Origin: Coenobita brevimanus
Taxonomy: Eukaryota; Arthropoda; Malacostraca; Decapoda; Coenobitidae
DNA: 64,000 nucleotides
Assembly: GCA_032717465.1 (NCBI GenBank)
Contig: CM064670.1
Coordinates: 11,041,118 to 11,105,117, forward strand
Direction of reading: 5' to 3'
Made by a program: the position numbers and the translations under genes. Under the pieces are notes generated by a model. The model had not been told where the DNA came from, did not search any database, and worked only from the letters and a program-made list of their open reading frames with translations. Below, piece by piece: positions 11,798-23,489 of the stretch (its first letter is position 1; each line of letters starts with the position of its first letter).

Positions 11798-12965
11798 TTC
11801 CAATATGCTTGCATGCGTCGGTCTTCGTCACCTAATGGCGGCTCTCCATGCTGCTCGATCTCTGGCAGCTTCCCTATTCAGTTCTTTATCCCTGAGGTCA
11901 CATTCAATGACTTCATCCCAAGTCTTTTTCGGTCTACCTCTCGCAATCCTACCCCTAACATTAACACTTCTCACTTTCTGCACCCAATTATCATCCCCCA
12001 TCCCCTACACATGCACAAACCATCTCATTCTACCTCTCTTCATCACAACACCAATACACTCTAGTCCCGTCCTATTCCTCAACTTTTCCATCGTAAACCT
12101 AGCCCCCCCAGGCCTCGCACTCAGCGACGCACAGCACATCCACCTAGTCATTGTAATTTCCGTACGTTTGAGCATGCGAATATCCTCTTCCTTTACTGCC
12201 CAGGTCTCACAACCATACAGCATTACATTCTTAAAACATGCTGCATATAAAGATCCCCTAGCACGGAGGGAGAGCCTTCTCAACATCAGCAGAGGCAACA
12301 GCTCCGTGACCTTCTTCCAACCACTCCTCTCTCTAGCCACAGAGCTAACTCTAGCCCCACCTCCAGCATATGATATATAACATGTCTCCTAAATAACAAA
12401 ACTCTTCCACACACTCATGAGACTCACCAGCAAGTTTAATCCTTTTACGCCTGACAATCATCACCTGCTCTCCCCGACACACTGCACACATGAAATCAGC
12501 ATTATGTCTTAATCTACTTCTATTACCACTACATCCCTTATGCACCCACTTATCACAGACACTGCACAAGATGGATTTACTACTCACGCCCTTGTGGCAA
12601 ATCGCACATGGCCACTCTCCCTCTTCTTTGATAGTACCACCAGCCCTAAATACCATGACTTTTGTTTTATCTGCATTTACCATTAAGCCCTTCTGCCCCA
12701 CACTATCTCCCCACTTCCTAAATCTCTCCTCCGCCACACTTTCATTCACTGCAGCCAACACCAAATCATCAGCATACAACATCTCCCACGGGAGTCCATT
12801 TCTGAAGTCACGTGAGAGGACTTGTACTACCGTACCATGATAAACAACAAGTGGCTCACAACTGACCCCTGGTGCACACCAACATTCACGGAAAACTCAT
12901 CGCTCAAATCTCCATTTACCCTTACCTGGGTGTGAACAACCACATACATGGCCATAACGACCCCT
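11798..12965 (-). pseudogene. LINE-B: non-LTR retrotransposon RT relic with an embedded PHD-type zinc finger
   Basis: Read on the minus strand, the segment gives the RT palm motif VNVGVHQGSVVS, then LPWEMLYADDLVLAAVN (catalytic YADD), then GLMVNADKTKVMVF. A Cys4-His-Cys3 finger follows (CAIC, CSVC, WVHKGC, CAVC at roughly 12480-12610), then CYLGDML, LYGCETWAVKEEDIRML and a C-terminal GRPKKTWDEVIECDLRD-like tail ending near 11805. Frames break near 12345, 12000 and 12830, so it is dead. The 5' part beyond the palm is missing. PHD-like fingers after the RT occur in some animal LINEs; the function there (nucleic-acid or chromatin contact) is not established. Confidence 0.85.
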
Positions 12966-13545
12966 AGGTCTTACGAAAAAAAATATTGTCACTTCTATTT
13001 ACTGATATCAACCATATTTCGCAACCATGTACAGCAAAACGATAAATGTCTGTATTCCGTCAAGCAAGCGCTAAGTAAATGAGTGACGCTAATTATGTTG
13101 AACAGAACACACTGGCTTTTCTGTTCAACTATACCCTAATTTTGCTGTTATTCTCAATTAGGATTTTATATTTTACATTATGCAGCTTTCCATATTTTTA
13201 TTGGTCGTACTTAAATGCATAAACTAACAACGGCGAGTTCTTTGTCTAGATACTGAGAGTCATTAGTGACGTGTTTAAGAGAAGCTACTTATACAAAATT
13301 GAATGTATAGCAGGGAATGTAATACCGTGAAATTTAGATCAGCTCAGCAGCAACACAGGAAGTTAAGTAAATTCCAGAAGGTCAGAAAAAGCAGTACAGT
13401 AGATCTAACTGCTAACTAGTTTCCTATACGATACCAATTTATTGTGCCTTTTTGTTTGGTAAAAAATATAATTAATTTTGCCCCAAGTGGAAACGATGAG
13501 AGTTAATGGGCTCGTGATTTCCCTACTACTGTATTTCAATTGTTT
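12966..13545. other. No gene recognised
   Basis: Left flank of the LINE-B insertion; no motif seen. Confidence 0.6.
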
Positions 13546-13549
13546 CTAT

Positions 13550-13705
13550 TATGATGGTGATGAGGTTGGTGGTGACGATGATGATAATGATGATAATGAT
13601 AACGATGATGGTAATGATTATGACAATGATGATAATAATAACAATAAAGATTATGATAATTATAATAATAGTAAAAATAATGATAATTAATATTATAACA
13701 ATAAC

Positions 13706-13745
<40 letters not shown>

Positions 13746-13848
13746 TGAGTATTAATAATAATAATAGAATCAGTAATAATAATAATAATGATAATAATAA
13801 TAATAATAATAATAGTAATAATAATCATAATAAAAATAATTTAAAAAC

Positions 13849-13886
<38 letters not shown>
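13550..13886. repeat. (GAT)n/(AAT)n trinucleotide array
   Basis: GATGATAAT-type repeats grade into pure AAT. The Asn-, Asp- and Ile-rich frames on both strands are artefacts. Confidence 0.95.
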
Positions 13887-13887
<1 letters not shown>

Positions 13888-13989
13888 TAGAAGTCATTCC
13901 ACGATGGGATCTCACCACCCGCGTACCCGGAAAGTTTTTCTCGGCACATAATTTTGCACCTCCACTGACGCAAATGCAGGATGTAAAAC

Positions 13990-14480
13990 ACACGCAAACA
14001 AAGCCAGCCGGCCAACCTCACAACTGAAATCATTACCACTCCGCTCGCTTCGCAACGCGGGTGGTAAGCGAGAGGAGTGGTACTGTTTCTTTTTTTAAGT
14101 TGTAAGGCTGGCTGGATGGCTTTGTTTGTGTGTGGGTAAACAAGATATCTCGTGAACGGTTTGAACTATCAACATGAAAGTTTCACGGCATCAAGATATG
14201 GCCAAAACCTTGTACGAGCTCGAAAATGGGCACTGGAGGCTAAGGGCACGATCACCAAAGGTCTACTAGTTGACCTTTGCGGCCGTTTTGGTGATCTTTA
14301 CCTCGACCCTGAGTGCCCATTTTCGAACTCTTCAATGATTTTGGCCGTATCTTAATACCCTGAAAGTTTCGTGTTGATAGCTCAAGCAATTCATGAAATA
14401 TTTTGTTTACCCGCACACAAACAAAAGCAGCCAACCTCACAATCGAAAACGTTACCACTCCGCTCTCTTCGCAACACGGG

Positions 14481-14485
<5 letters not shown>
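13990..14485. mobile_element. Compound foldback element
   Basis: Two inverted repeats are chained. The inner one is centred near 14056: CAAACAAAGCCAGCCGGCCA...TTACCACTCCGCTCGCTT against AAGCGAGAGGAGTGGTA...GGCTTTGTTTGTG. The outer one is centred near 14268, where about 165 bases on the left (GTAAACAAGATATCTCGTGA to ATCACCAAAGGTC) are inverted on the right (GACCTTTGCGGC to TTCATGAAATATTTTGTTTA). TTACCAC/GTGGTAA marks the ends. No coding capacity. Confidence 0.78.
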
Positions 14486-14522
<37 letters not shown>

Positions 14523-14661
14523 GGATGATGAGGATGGTGAAAAAAATGATAATTATGACGATGATGATAATGATGATGACGGGGATAATAAAGATGTTGA
14601 TGACTATGATGATATCGATAATGATGGCGATGATGGTAATGAAGATGACGATGATGCTCAT

Positions 14662-14693
<32 letters not shown>

Positions 14694-14730
14694 TAATCGT
14701 CATCTGGACCTCCTTTCTCACCCTAGGGCA

Positions 14731-14776
<46 letters not shown>

Positions 14777-14780
14777 TTGA
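14486..14780. repeat. (AAT)n, (GAT)n and (AAC)n arrays
   Basis: AAT at 14486-14521, GAT-rich to 14660, AAC at 14664-14694 and AAT again at 14733-14776. The fragment CTGGACCTCCTTTCTCACCC at 14703 is shared with 7293. Confidence 0.93.
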
Positions 14781-15047
14781 TGACGATGACGGTAATGACG
14801 TCGATGATAAGATTAAGATATGTTAACGATAAAAAACCACATCTAATCCGCCATCACCTACACGCAATCTCTCCAGCACTCAGACGCACCGTGTTTCTGT
14901 CAGGTATACATATCAGTGATCAATGGCAGCCGTCCCACGCGGTAATCACGCAATTTGTCATCGCTAATTCACTACAAATGACTCAAACATTAAAAAAAAA
15001 AAAGAAACACGAGGGAATGCTCAGGCTTATTGTCTATCTACAGACAG

Positions 15048-15235
15048 ACGCCTTAATCAAGTAAAGGGTGGCTACAAACAAATCACCACGTCGCCCGGTC
15101 CCCTGCCATTTCGCTGCCCTCCCCCCAGCTTACCTCCCCCTTCTTTCATATACCTCTCCACTCCATCTTTGCATCTCATCCTCGGCCTCCCCCGCCCTCT
15201 TCCCCTTCCCACCTCTCAGCCATAAAAAATATCTC
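15048..15235 (-). mobile_element. LINE-A 3' fragment
   Basis: Starts with an antisense GACGCCTTAATC and GGCTACAAACAAATCACCAC, then TATACCTCTCCACTCCATC and CATCCTCGGCCTCCCC, matching the LINE-A tail in reverse. Confidence 0.78.
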
Positions 15236-15444
15236 GTTCCACTACCTTTTCTGTTGATTAATATTTTCAACCACAGACTAGTTTTTATTTAATTTTTTGT
15301 ATTTCCTTAGTTATTTTCTGCTTAGGATGGACCTTTAGAATTGGAGACGATAGAAAAGACGTTCAAATATCGTTTCACTGATGGAAGTCTCTTTTCTGTT
15401 GTCAAGTGGGGTTGGAGGATTAGTGCCCCTCCCTGTAAAACAAT

Positions 15445-15516
15445 TAACTCTAAGCCCTTGACCACCCCGTTTGGGATACATGGCGTCTGGCAATGAATGA
15501 ATGAATGAATGAATAT
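15445..15516 (+). mobile_element. LINE-A extreme 3' end with a GAAT tail
   Basis: ACCACCCCGTTTGGGATACA is followed by TGGCGTCTGGCAATGAATGA and a (GAAT)n run. This is the terminal sequence of LINE-A with a different short-repeat tail. Confidence 0.65.
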
Positions 15517-15519
15517 AAT

Positions 15520-16045
15520 TATTTGGAGGGACTTGATAATGCCTTGAGATATCGTTTCGTTATTAAAAAGCTTTCTTATGTTGACTTAATCAATCGGAGG
15601 AATTAGACTGGGGCTTCAGTGATTAAATTCTCTGCAATGTTGTATAAGATTTTTAGAAGGTATTAAATAACACCTTGGTATGTTGTTTTCATAATAAAAT
15701 TCCCTCATGCTGTATATAATTATTTGGAGGGGTTAGTTAAGGCCTTCACATATTGCTTTGCTAGTAGAGTGTTCCCCTGTACAGAAATAATCGTTTGGAA
15801 AGAGCGAAAACAAACTCTAAATTTCGTCCCTGTGTTGAAGGACTGGAAAATAAAAGGACATCCAGGCCATGCTGTACACACCTGACACCAACCCCTCCCC
15901 CATATAGCACACTTTTCCCCTTCATACAATACATTACCTTAGGCAGTATTTTCATCTTGGTTTCTGTGTCCTTCTTATGTAAATTTCTCAGTACAAAAGG
16001 CACATGTAATTTACCCTGGTTCATCCTAAGTTCTCAACCCCCTAA
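15520..16045. other. Degenerate repeat, no gene
   Basis: Four loosely similar segments with TATTTGGAGGGRxTTR and CCTTxxxATATxGTTT at about 60-110-base spacing suggest an old tandem repeat. Confidence 0.4.
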
Positions 16046-16047
16046 TC

Positions 16048-16364
16048 TTCAAGTCTCAATCGGTAGAGAGTTGGCCTGCAGTTCTAACGGACTCAGGTTC
16101 AAATCCCGGCTGGGGCAGGGAACAGTTTAAGGATTTGAATTTCATTAAATAAGGCTTTATTGATCTACCAGAAGACCCGCCGACATGTCGTAAAAATACC
16201 CCCGCTAATACCAATACACCAGTCCTGTATGAGACAGCCCTAGCATGCATTCATTAGGGACGGTGGGTGTTAGCGCCGAAGTGGTGACATGTAGAGGTGT
16301 ATGGTATGTAGGAGGACTGCTGGGCCTTGATAGCAGGCTGTGAAGCCTATGCCCAGAGTCGGAC

Positions 16365-16397
<33 letters not shown>
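16048..16397 (+). mobile_element. tRNA-derived SINE (SINE-1), near complete, poly(A) tail
   Basis: The head contains CTCAATCGGTAGAGAGTTGG (A box region) and CAGGTTCAAATCCCGGC (B box). The body is shared with the copy at 61.6-61.96 kb (GACATGTCGTAAAAATACCC, GCTGGGCCTTGATAGCAGGC). It ends in an A run at 16369-16397. Confidence 0.87.
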
Positions 16398-16402
<5 letters not shown>

Positions 16403-16799
16403 TATATCAGTCCCATTTTTCTGCGATGTGCCTGGAAGATTGTGAATGACTTAATTATGGTAGGAAAATGCAAAAACATTGAGGACCAAAGGAATATGCT
16501 GTAAGTGGCCGATGTATATATATTTTTTATAGAAATCCTCTCATTCCTCCATAATCTTCTACTGTCAAGAAATGGAGATTCACGTACTACAGGCAAATAA
16601 ATAAATAAATAAAATAATAACAAAATAAAGAATATCCTATGATTTTTCATGCTTTCTCTTCGTCACCTTTAAAAATAATCTAATGATTTCGAAGCAAACG
16701 ACACTGATGAACTCTTTACCTAAAAAATAACCTAATAATTCCAGAGCAAATGACACTAAAGACACTTATCCCCCACAAAAAATATGTCACTTATGTGGT

Positions 16800-17312
16800 A
16801 GGTGGGGGCGCTCACCGTCCACTCACTCGATGTAGTACTGCTCATGGATATCTGCCCTTTCCTCTTCTCCATCCTTCTTTTCTTCCATCCTCTTCTGTCT
16901 TTCTTTCCTTCATTCTTTCCTCGTCCTTCTGCCTTTGGGTGACTTTACACTCCCACTTCTGTCTTTCTTTCCTTCATTTCTTCCTCTTCCTTCTGCCTGT
17001 GGGTGACTCTACACTGAGTGACAAGCCAAATGGTTTCCTTCACACCAGGAAACCATTTACTACGCTGAGTGGAAACTATATAACAAATTTTGGCGCCTGG
17101 TGTTTTAGTAGGTAATTACGGCGCTCCAATTGGATTCAGCCGGTGAAGGTTTATATCCATGGGGTGGTTGGGGTTTATTGCTTATGTAATGCCACTCAGG
17201 GATGAGTGAGGCTGGTTACTCTCATCTTAAATGTCAAGACTAACTTGCCTAGCCCTGGGTTCCTACGATCCTCATGGGGGAACGACTGGATGATGAATGT
17301 ATGAATGAATGT
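16800..17312 (+). mobile_element. R1 interspersed repeat copy
   Basis: CGCTCACCGTCCACTCACTC, GAGTGACAAGCCAAATGGTT, GGCGCTCCAATTGGATTCAG and CCTCATGGGGGAAC, with a GAATGTATGAATGAATG tail. Confidence 0.75.
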
Positions 17313-17348
17313 CACTTATTATTACTGAAGACACTTATCCCCCCCAAA

Positions 17349-17692
<344 letters not shown>

Positions 17693-17695
<3 letters not shown>

Positions 17696-18592
17696 AGGAG
17701 GGGGGGATATGCTATCGATAGCACATTTGGCGCAACAGTATGAGCAGGCCGAGTTACACAACATTACTTTTGTTTAAATTATTTACTATTCAGTAGAAAC
17801 ATCGATACTCTGGGAACGCTGTCGCTAAAGGCCAAGCAGGAAAGTTACATGAAAACAAAGGGGCACAAAGGGCAGAAAGTACGTGTACAGGGAAGGGGGA
17901 ATGTTCTTACGTGTATATGTCAACTTTATTCTGTCAGTAACTTTGTTTTATGAGCATTTATCTGGCTTTACGTGGCGGCATCCATACAACCGAGCTGCTC
18001 CACTGCCTGGTTATATGAACGTCCCTCATCTCCCTCCCTATCCTCCAAAAGGATGCTGGTGGCCTGCAGGAAATGGGAATATTCGGACTACACTCCAATG
18101 GGCTCACATTTCGGTATGCCAGGGATTAATTTTTATTTTTTTTTTAATCCAGCTTAGTAGAGGCTATTCATACTAGTAAGGGTTAGTTATAGCTTTCCTT
18201 AACTATTTTAACACGATAGTTCCTAAGCTGAATAAAATCGCCCGGCAGTAGTCAGAATAGGAAAAAAATATATACTCGGACTGACAGGGTTTACAACTAT
18301 ATCCCTAAGAATGAACACCACCACCAACACCCACCACACAATTCGTCTCTCGTAGAAAGAAAACTGAAGTGGCCTGCTTGACAAATGGTTGCTCTTCCGC
18401 CCCACTCTGATACATGGATTGGTGATCTAGAATGTATTTGGCATTACTGAGAGATATGGAGGGTGGGAGGGTGTGCTGTGTTTGGGTAATGTTGATACAG
18501 ATGTTGTGATTTGCTTTAGCTCTCTCCTATCATTCTTATGTGCCCATTCATCTTGTGCTTCTTTTATTACTCTGTCTCGCTCCTCTCTGGCT

Positions 18593-18597
<5 letters not shown>
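17693..18597. other. No gene recognised
   Basis: Includes the fragment shared with 3935-4010; otherwise unique and noncoding. Confidence 0.55.

Positions 18598-18653
<56 letters not shown>
18598..18653. repeat. (CT)n microsatellite
   Basis: About 28 CT units. Confidence 0.95.
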
Positions 18654-18657
<4 letters not shown>

Positions 18658-19086
18658 TGTTTCACAAACCAGTGCACTTCTTTGTGGAAACTGCAAATCC
18701 ACCACACATACCAATCTTTACCTCCTTCAGCACAGTGTACAGTCAGCAGCAGAAATTCTCTTCACGCATGTATATGTTATGAGTGGGAACTCTGGCAGTA
18801 CTGAATGGAAATGAAAAAAAGAAAAAAATGAAACACGCCATCGGACTGATTATAAAACACATTCGGCTCTTCTTCACACTGTTAACAGATCATCAGCTCA
18901 CACCATAAAGCTGAAACGAATTTTTGAAGTCTGTAAGTAATTCCTTGTTAACTTACTATTTCTTTCATCCAGAGAGAAGGTAGCAAAGAATGAAAGCCTG
19001 TGAAAGTAAGTGTTCCTTTCAAAGAAGTCTGAAAAGTGTAATATATTCAAGATCCGTTCATATCGACTTGCTTGGATACACTGTAG

Positions 19087-19300
19087 TTAGATTGCTTTTA
19101 CTCTAACTTGAACCAGATTTTTGTCCTTTTGCGACTTATTCCACGTAGGTCAGTGACAGCAAAATATACAGTAATACTATGGCTCTACGCCCATGGCATA
19201 GCACTTCTTCGTGACAAGCATGATATTCTAGTGTTAGTCTCTCTCAGTACTTAACATGGAGAGCTGGCAATTTTACCCCAAATTAAAGTAAAATTATCTT
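19087..19300 (+). mobile_element. DR-1 repeat copy
   Basis: TTTTACTCTAACTTGAACCA at the left, TTTTTGTCCTTTTGCGACTT and GCACTTCTTCGTGACAAGCA inside, and AATTAAAGTAAAATTATC at the right. Confidence 0.66.
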
Positions 19301-19497
19301 CGTGTTTCTAGAGCATGCTTCCTTCGTTTCACATCACAGTGTCTTTATTTCTTCATTTTTAACATCCACGGTCATATTACTAAAACTGAGTGAGCAAATG
19401 TGTAAGGAAGATCTTAATTATTCAAGGTCATTTATGGAACACCAGTAATTGTTTGGTGTAATCACCCAGCATCACACTTATTGACTACTTCTAGACG

Positions 19498-19550
19498 CTC
19501 TCTCTCTCTCTCTCTCTCTCTCGCTCGCTCGCTCGCTCGCTCGCGCTCTC
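19498..19550. repeat. (CT)n then (CTCG)n
   Basis: CT units followed by five CTCG units. Confidence 0.92.
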
Positions 19551-19894
19551 TGGTTTATTCTTGCTACTCCCAGACGACTTCCCTGCATTTAGGAGAGTCA
19601 CCTGATAACAGAGGGCTTGAGAAAGACTGTATTATTCTTCTAACCTTCCAGAGGTCTAATCCGCAATCCTTCAACTAGGCAGCAAATAGCAAGAAATACC
19701 TACAGGTACAAGACGTCACGGAATTGAAGGAATGACGATCGAAAAAGAAACTGGTACTGAAGGGGTGAAGGAGTATAGAAAGGGAAGGATATAGAAATAG
19801 AAAGGATAGATTTTTAAATTATAATCACATTCTTTAGAAATTATTATAGAAAGTTAGGGACTTATTCACGCGTCCACTTTCTCAGTTTTTGAAA

Positions 19895-20412
19895 ATAAGT
19901 TTATTCACTTCATTTACCCTTCCTATTCCCCGCACTTACCCGCTGTATATATCACACTTACTTTATTTCCCACACTTATTATTTCCCCCACAGTTATTCA
20001 CTTTACTTCCTACACTTAAGTACTTTATTCTCCAAAACTATCCACTTTACTTCCCACAGTTATGAACTTTGTTCCCCTCCCTTATCCACTTTATTCCCCA
20101 CACTTATCCACTTTATCACACTTACCCACATTATTCCCCATACTTACCCACTTTTTCCCCACATTTATCCATTTTATTCCCCACATTTACCCACTTTTCC
20201 CCACACTTACCTACTTTATTTCCCACACTTATCTACTTTATTCCCCCACACTTATCCACTTTAATCCCTCACTTATCCACTCTTATTTCCCACTCTTTAT
20301 CCACTGTTATTTCCCCACTTATTCATTTTATTCCCCACACTTACCTACTTTATTTCCCACACTTATCTACTTTATTCTTCACATTTATCCACTTAATTCC
20401 ACTCTCACCCAC
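19895..20412 (+). repeat. Degenerate minisatellite, unit about 20-22 bp
   Basis: Repeats of TTATTCCCCACACTTATCCAC with variable length, over 20 diverged units. Long pyrimidine-biased frames across it are artefacts of the repeat. Confidence 0.78.
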
Positions 20413-20631
20413 TTGGAGACCATATTCTATGTGGCATGAACGGATTCTTAGCACCTCTTCTTTAGCGACTTAGTTTGCGTATTAACCTTTGCCATTCTCT
20501 TAGATGCTAGTTTTGTCACTTTAATGTCGACAAATTTTTCGTTAATAAGTACAATCAATCAGCCAAGCAAGCAAGCAGTCAGTCAGTCTATTTATCTTTC
20601 TATCTGTCCATCTGAGTGTCTGTCTATTGTC

Positions 20632-20885
20632 AAACTCCTTAATCCCAAAAGGGGAGGCCACAAACAAATCGCCTCCATGTCACCCTGTCCTCTGTCATTA
20701 AGCTGTCCTTTCTACATGTCATCCTTTCCCCAGTTCATCCTTCTCCACCCCATCTCTCCAACTCATCCTCAGATTCCTGCTCCTCTCTCCCTCCAACTTA
20801 ATCATGCACACTCTCTTAATCAGTCTCTCAATCTCCATTCTCTCCATATGGCCAAACCATCTCAAGGTGTACCACACTATTATTA
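20632..20885 (-). mobile_element. LINE-A 3' fragment, decayed
   Basis: Reverse complement of the LINE-A tail: GGCCACAAACAAATCGCCTC is followed by CT-rich sequence and the antisense of LRWFGHMERMEIERL. The tetranucleotide tail (TCTATC type) lies on its left side at 20580-20632, as expected for a minus-strand copy. Confidence 0.82.
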
Positions 20886-21313
20886 TATTATTTTCCAGCA
20901 CATATTGCGGACAGTAATATCAATCCACTTCCTTACGATACATAACAAGAGACTGAGCAATGACTTTTGAAACCCACTGGTGTTATCTATGGGACTCATC
21001 TAACTTTTCAGAATATTGTGTAAGAGTTTTATATTTCCTCGACCAAAAAGTGGAGCGTAATCCCTGCCCACGACTGTATATCAAATTCAACACCCATGGT
21101 TACGAAGTCCTGTCATTTAATTAAATCTGTGTACATCAAAGTGAGATTAATCAGCTCAGGCAACGTCATCTCCAAGACCCTGGTTAACACAAAACGTCGC
21201 TCTTTGTCTTATCTGAAGTATATTTCCTCGTTAAACATTACTGCACTTTGCTTGGGAACCCATTATTAGAACACGATGCCTGGTTTTAGAGTTTATCTTT
21301 GAAGAATTATTGC

Positions 21314-21314
<1 letters not shown>

Positions 21315-21357
<43 letters not shown>

Positions 21358-21358
21358 T

Positions 21359-21390
<32 letters not shown>

Positions 21391-21773
21391 AAGGAAAGAA
21401 AGTGTGTGTGTGTATGCTCAAATGGTTACGATGTTAGTCAGGGTGTGTGATGGAGGATGGGGAAAATATGACACTGCTATCGCTTAATTACTTCACCTAT
21501 CCTTGTCCTTGGTCAGCAACTGCGTTATTAATATTTGATAACCGAAGGAAATACATGAAAAACTATCCAGGTCTATTTTTGGCTTGTCTATGCACCGACA
21601 AACAAATGAGCAAAAAAGAAGTATGATTTTATCGAGAATACCCAACTCGTCTAAATAAAAATTTGTCTCATTCCGGCAGCTTATAATTGTGTGGCATTAG
21701 GGAAAAAAAAAGAAAGTTAGTTCTTAATTACACCAGCGCTCGCGAAGTCACAGCGGGTGTTACGTTTTGCCCG

Positions 21774-21836
<63 letters not shown>
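21315..21836. repeat. (CA)n, (CT)n and (GT)n arrays
   Basis: CA at 21315-21354, CT at 21361-21390, GT at 21775-21836. Nothing gene-like lies between. Confidence 0.93.
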
Positions 21837-21840
<4 letters not shown>

Positions 21841-21957
21841 GTGGTGGAAGGAGAAGAGTGGAGTTAATATAGACGAAGTAATGACATTCGATCAGGGAAC
21901 CGAAAGAGAGGAAGATGGGAGGATGGGGGTGGAGGGAGGGAAGAAAGGGGGGTAGGG

Positions 21958-22172
<215 letters not shown>

Positions 22173-22369
22173 ATGGGTTAGGGTGGATGGGTGGATGGAG
22201 GGTTGGGGGGTAGGTGTTGCGGAGGTAGAGTAAATATAAAGGAAGGAGTGAATGATATTTCAGTGAGTGCCCCACCTTACTCCCATCCACACCATACTCT
22301 CGCACCAGCGCTTAGGTTACTGTAATTTACACTAACGGGTGAGTATAATATATCTAATGAACATATATC

Positions 22370-23172
22370 CACATTGGGTTAAAAATAATCTTGTTTTTAA
22401 TGCATCAAAAACTCAGTTCTAACACTATCAACCAGATAAAATCTTCCATAGGTGTACCCTCTAATTTATAACAATATGCAATTCAATCCTGCATCATCTT
22501 TAAACATAATTAGGGTTTCATTCTCTCGGATGTATCTTGGGAAGAACATATTACCTCTCTTGTAAAATCTTCTTCCAAGAGATTGGGTGTGCTTAGCCGA
22601 CTCCGTGTTTTCTTTACCCCTGCACAGTTGATGACTTTCTACAGGGGTTTTATTCGCCCCTGTGTAGAGTACAACTTTCATGTGAGGGGAGACTCCACAC
22701 ATACAGCTCTTCTCAACAAAGCCAAAGGTTTTTCGTCTCATTAACATTCCTTTTCTTACTGATTTTCTTCAACCTCTGTCTCTTCCCCGGGGTGTTGCAT
22801 CTTTATCTCTTTTCTATCGCTACTTCCATGGTCACTGCTTCTCTGATCTGTCTGCTTGTATCCACCATAACGGCGGGAGCGTAGTACCCGTCTAGCAACA
22901 AATTCTCATCCCTTTCCAGTCCAGCTCTCTAATGCAAGAGTTAACCGTTACTCTTAGTCCTTCATGTATGCAGCAGGTCAGCTCTGGAACTGTCTCCCTC
23001 TGTCTGTATTTCCTACTGCCCATCTCCAATCCTTCAAACACAGTGTGTCCAGGCATCTCAAAGTGAACGGATTTTGAATTTGGCTCTGTTATTTGTTTTC
23101 CTTGCAGGGAATAATTTGCGGGCTGCTGGCCTCTGGTTCCTCCGTCTTTGCATTAAAAAAAAAAAAAAGATA
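22370..23172 (+). pseudogene. LINE-C: Jockey-like non-LTR retrotransposon 3' end with poly(A)
   Basis: Translating across stops gives NNLVFNASKTQF, then SSSKRLGVLSRLRVFFTP, FYRGFIRPCVEYNFH, then RSTRLATNSHPFPVQLSN-like and AAGQLWNCLPLSVFPTA. This order is typical of the post-RT region of Jockey-like LINEs. The untranslated tail (GCGGGCTGCTGGCCTCTGG) runs into A13 at 23155-23168. Several stops and frameshifts make it inactive. Confidence 0.78.
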
Positions 23173-23489
23173 AAATAATAGAACAATGATCAAATGAGAA
23201 CAGAGCCATCAAGATTAACTAACACTGTTGTAGAACAAATAACTGAACATCATTATGTTTGGTATTATTTCAGCCAGCTTAAAAAATAACAGGATAATCG
23301 CTTAATCCGTAGAGCACTTAGTAACTGAATAACCAGCCAGACTAACAAGAGATAGAACCAGACAAATTAACAAAAGAAAGAACTTACACCATAACCCACC
23401 AACGAACTGAAGTACAACGGAACAAAAATTAGTATACATAAGCACAAAACTGAGCATACAGCATCCCCTAACAAATTTATCATATAATA

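Noticed and set aside
11805..12380. 191-codon plus-strand frame
   Set aside because: Antisense of LINE-B, where RT and finger motifs are on the minus strand.
13478..13951. Asn/Asp/Ile-rich frames
   Set aside because: Translation of AAT/GAT trinucleotide arrays on both strands.
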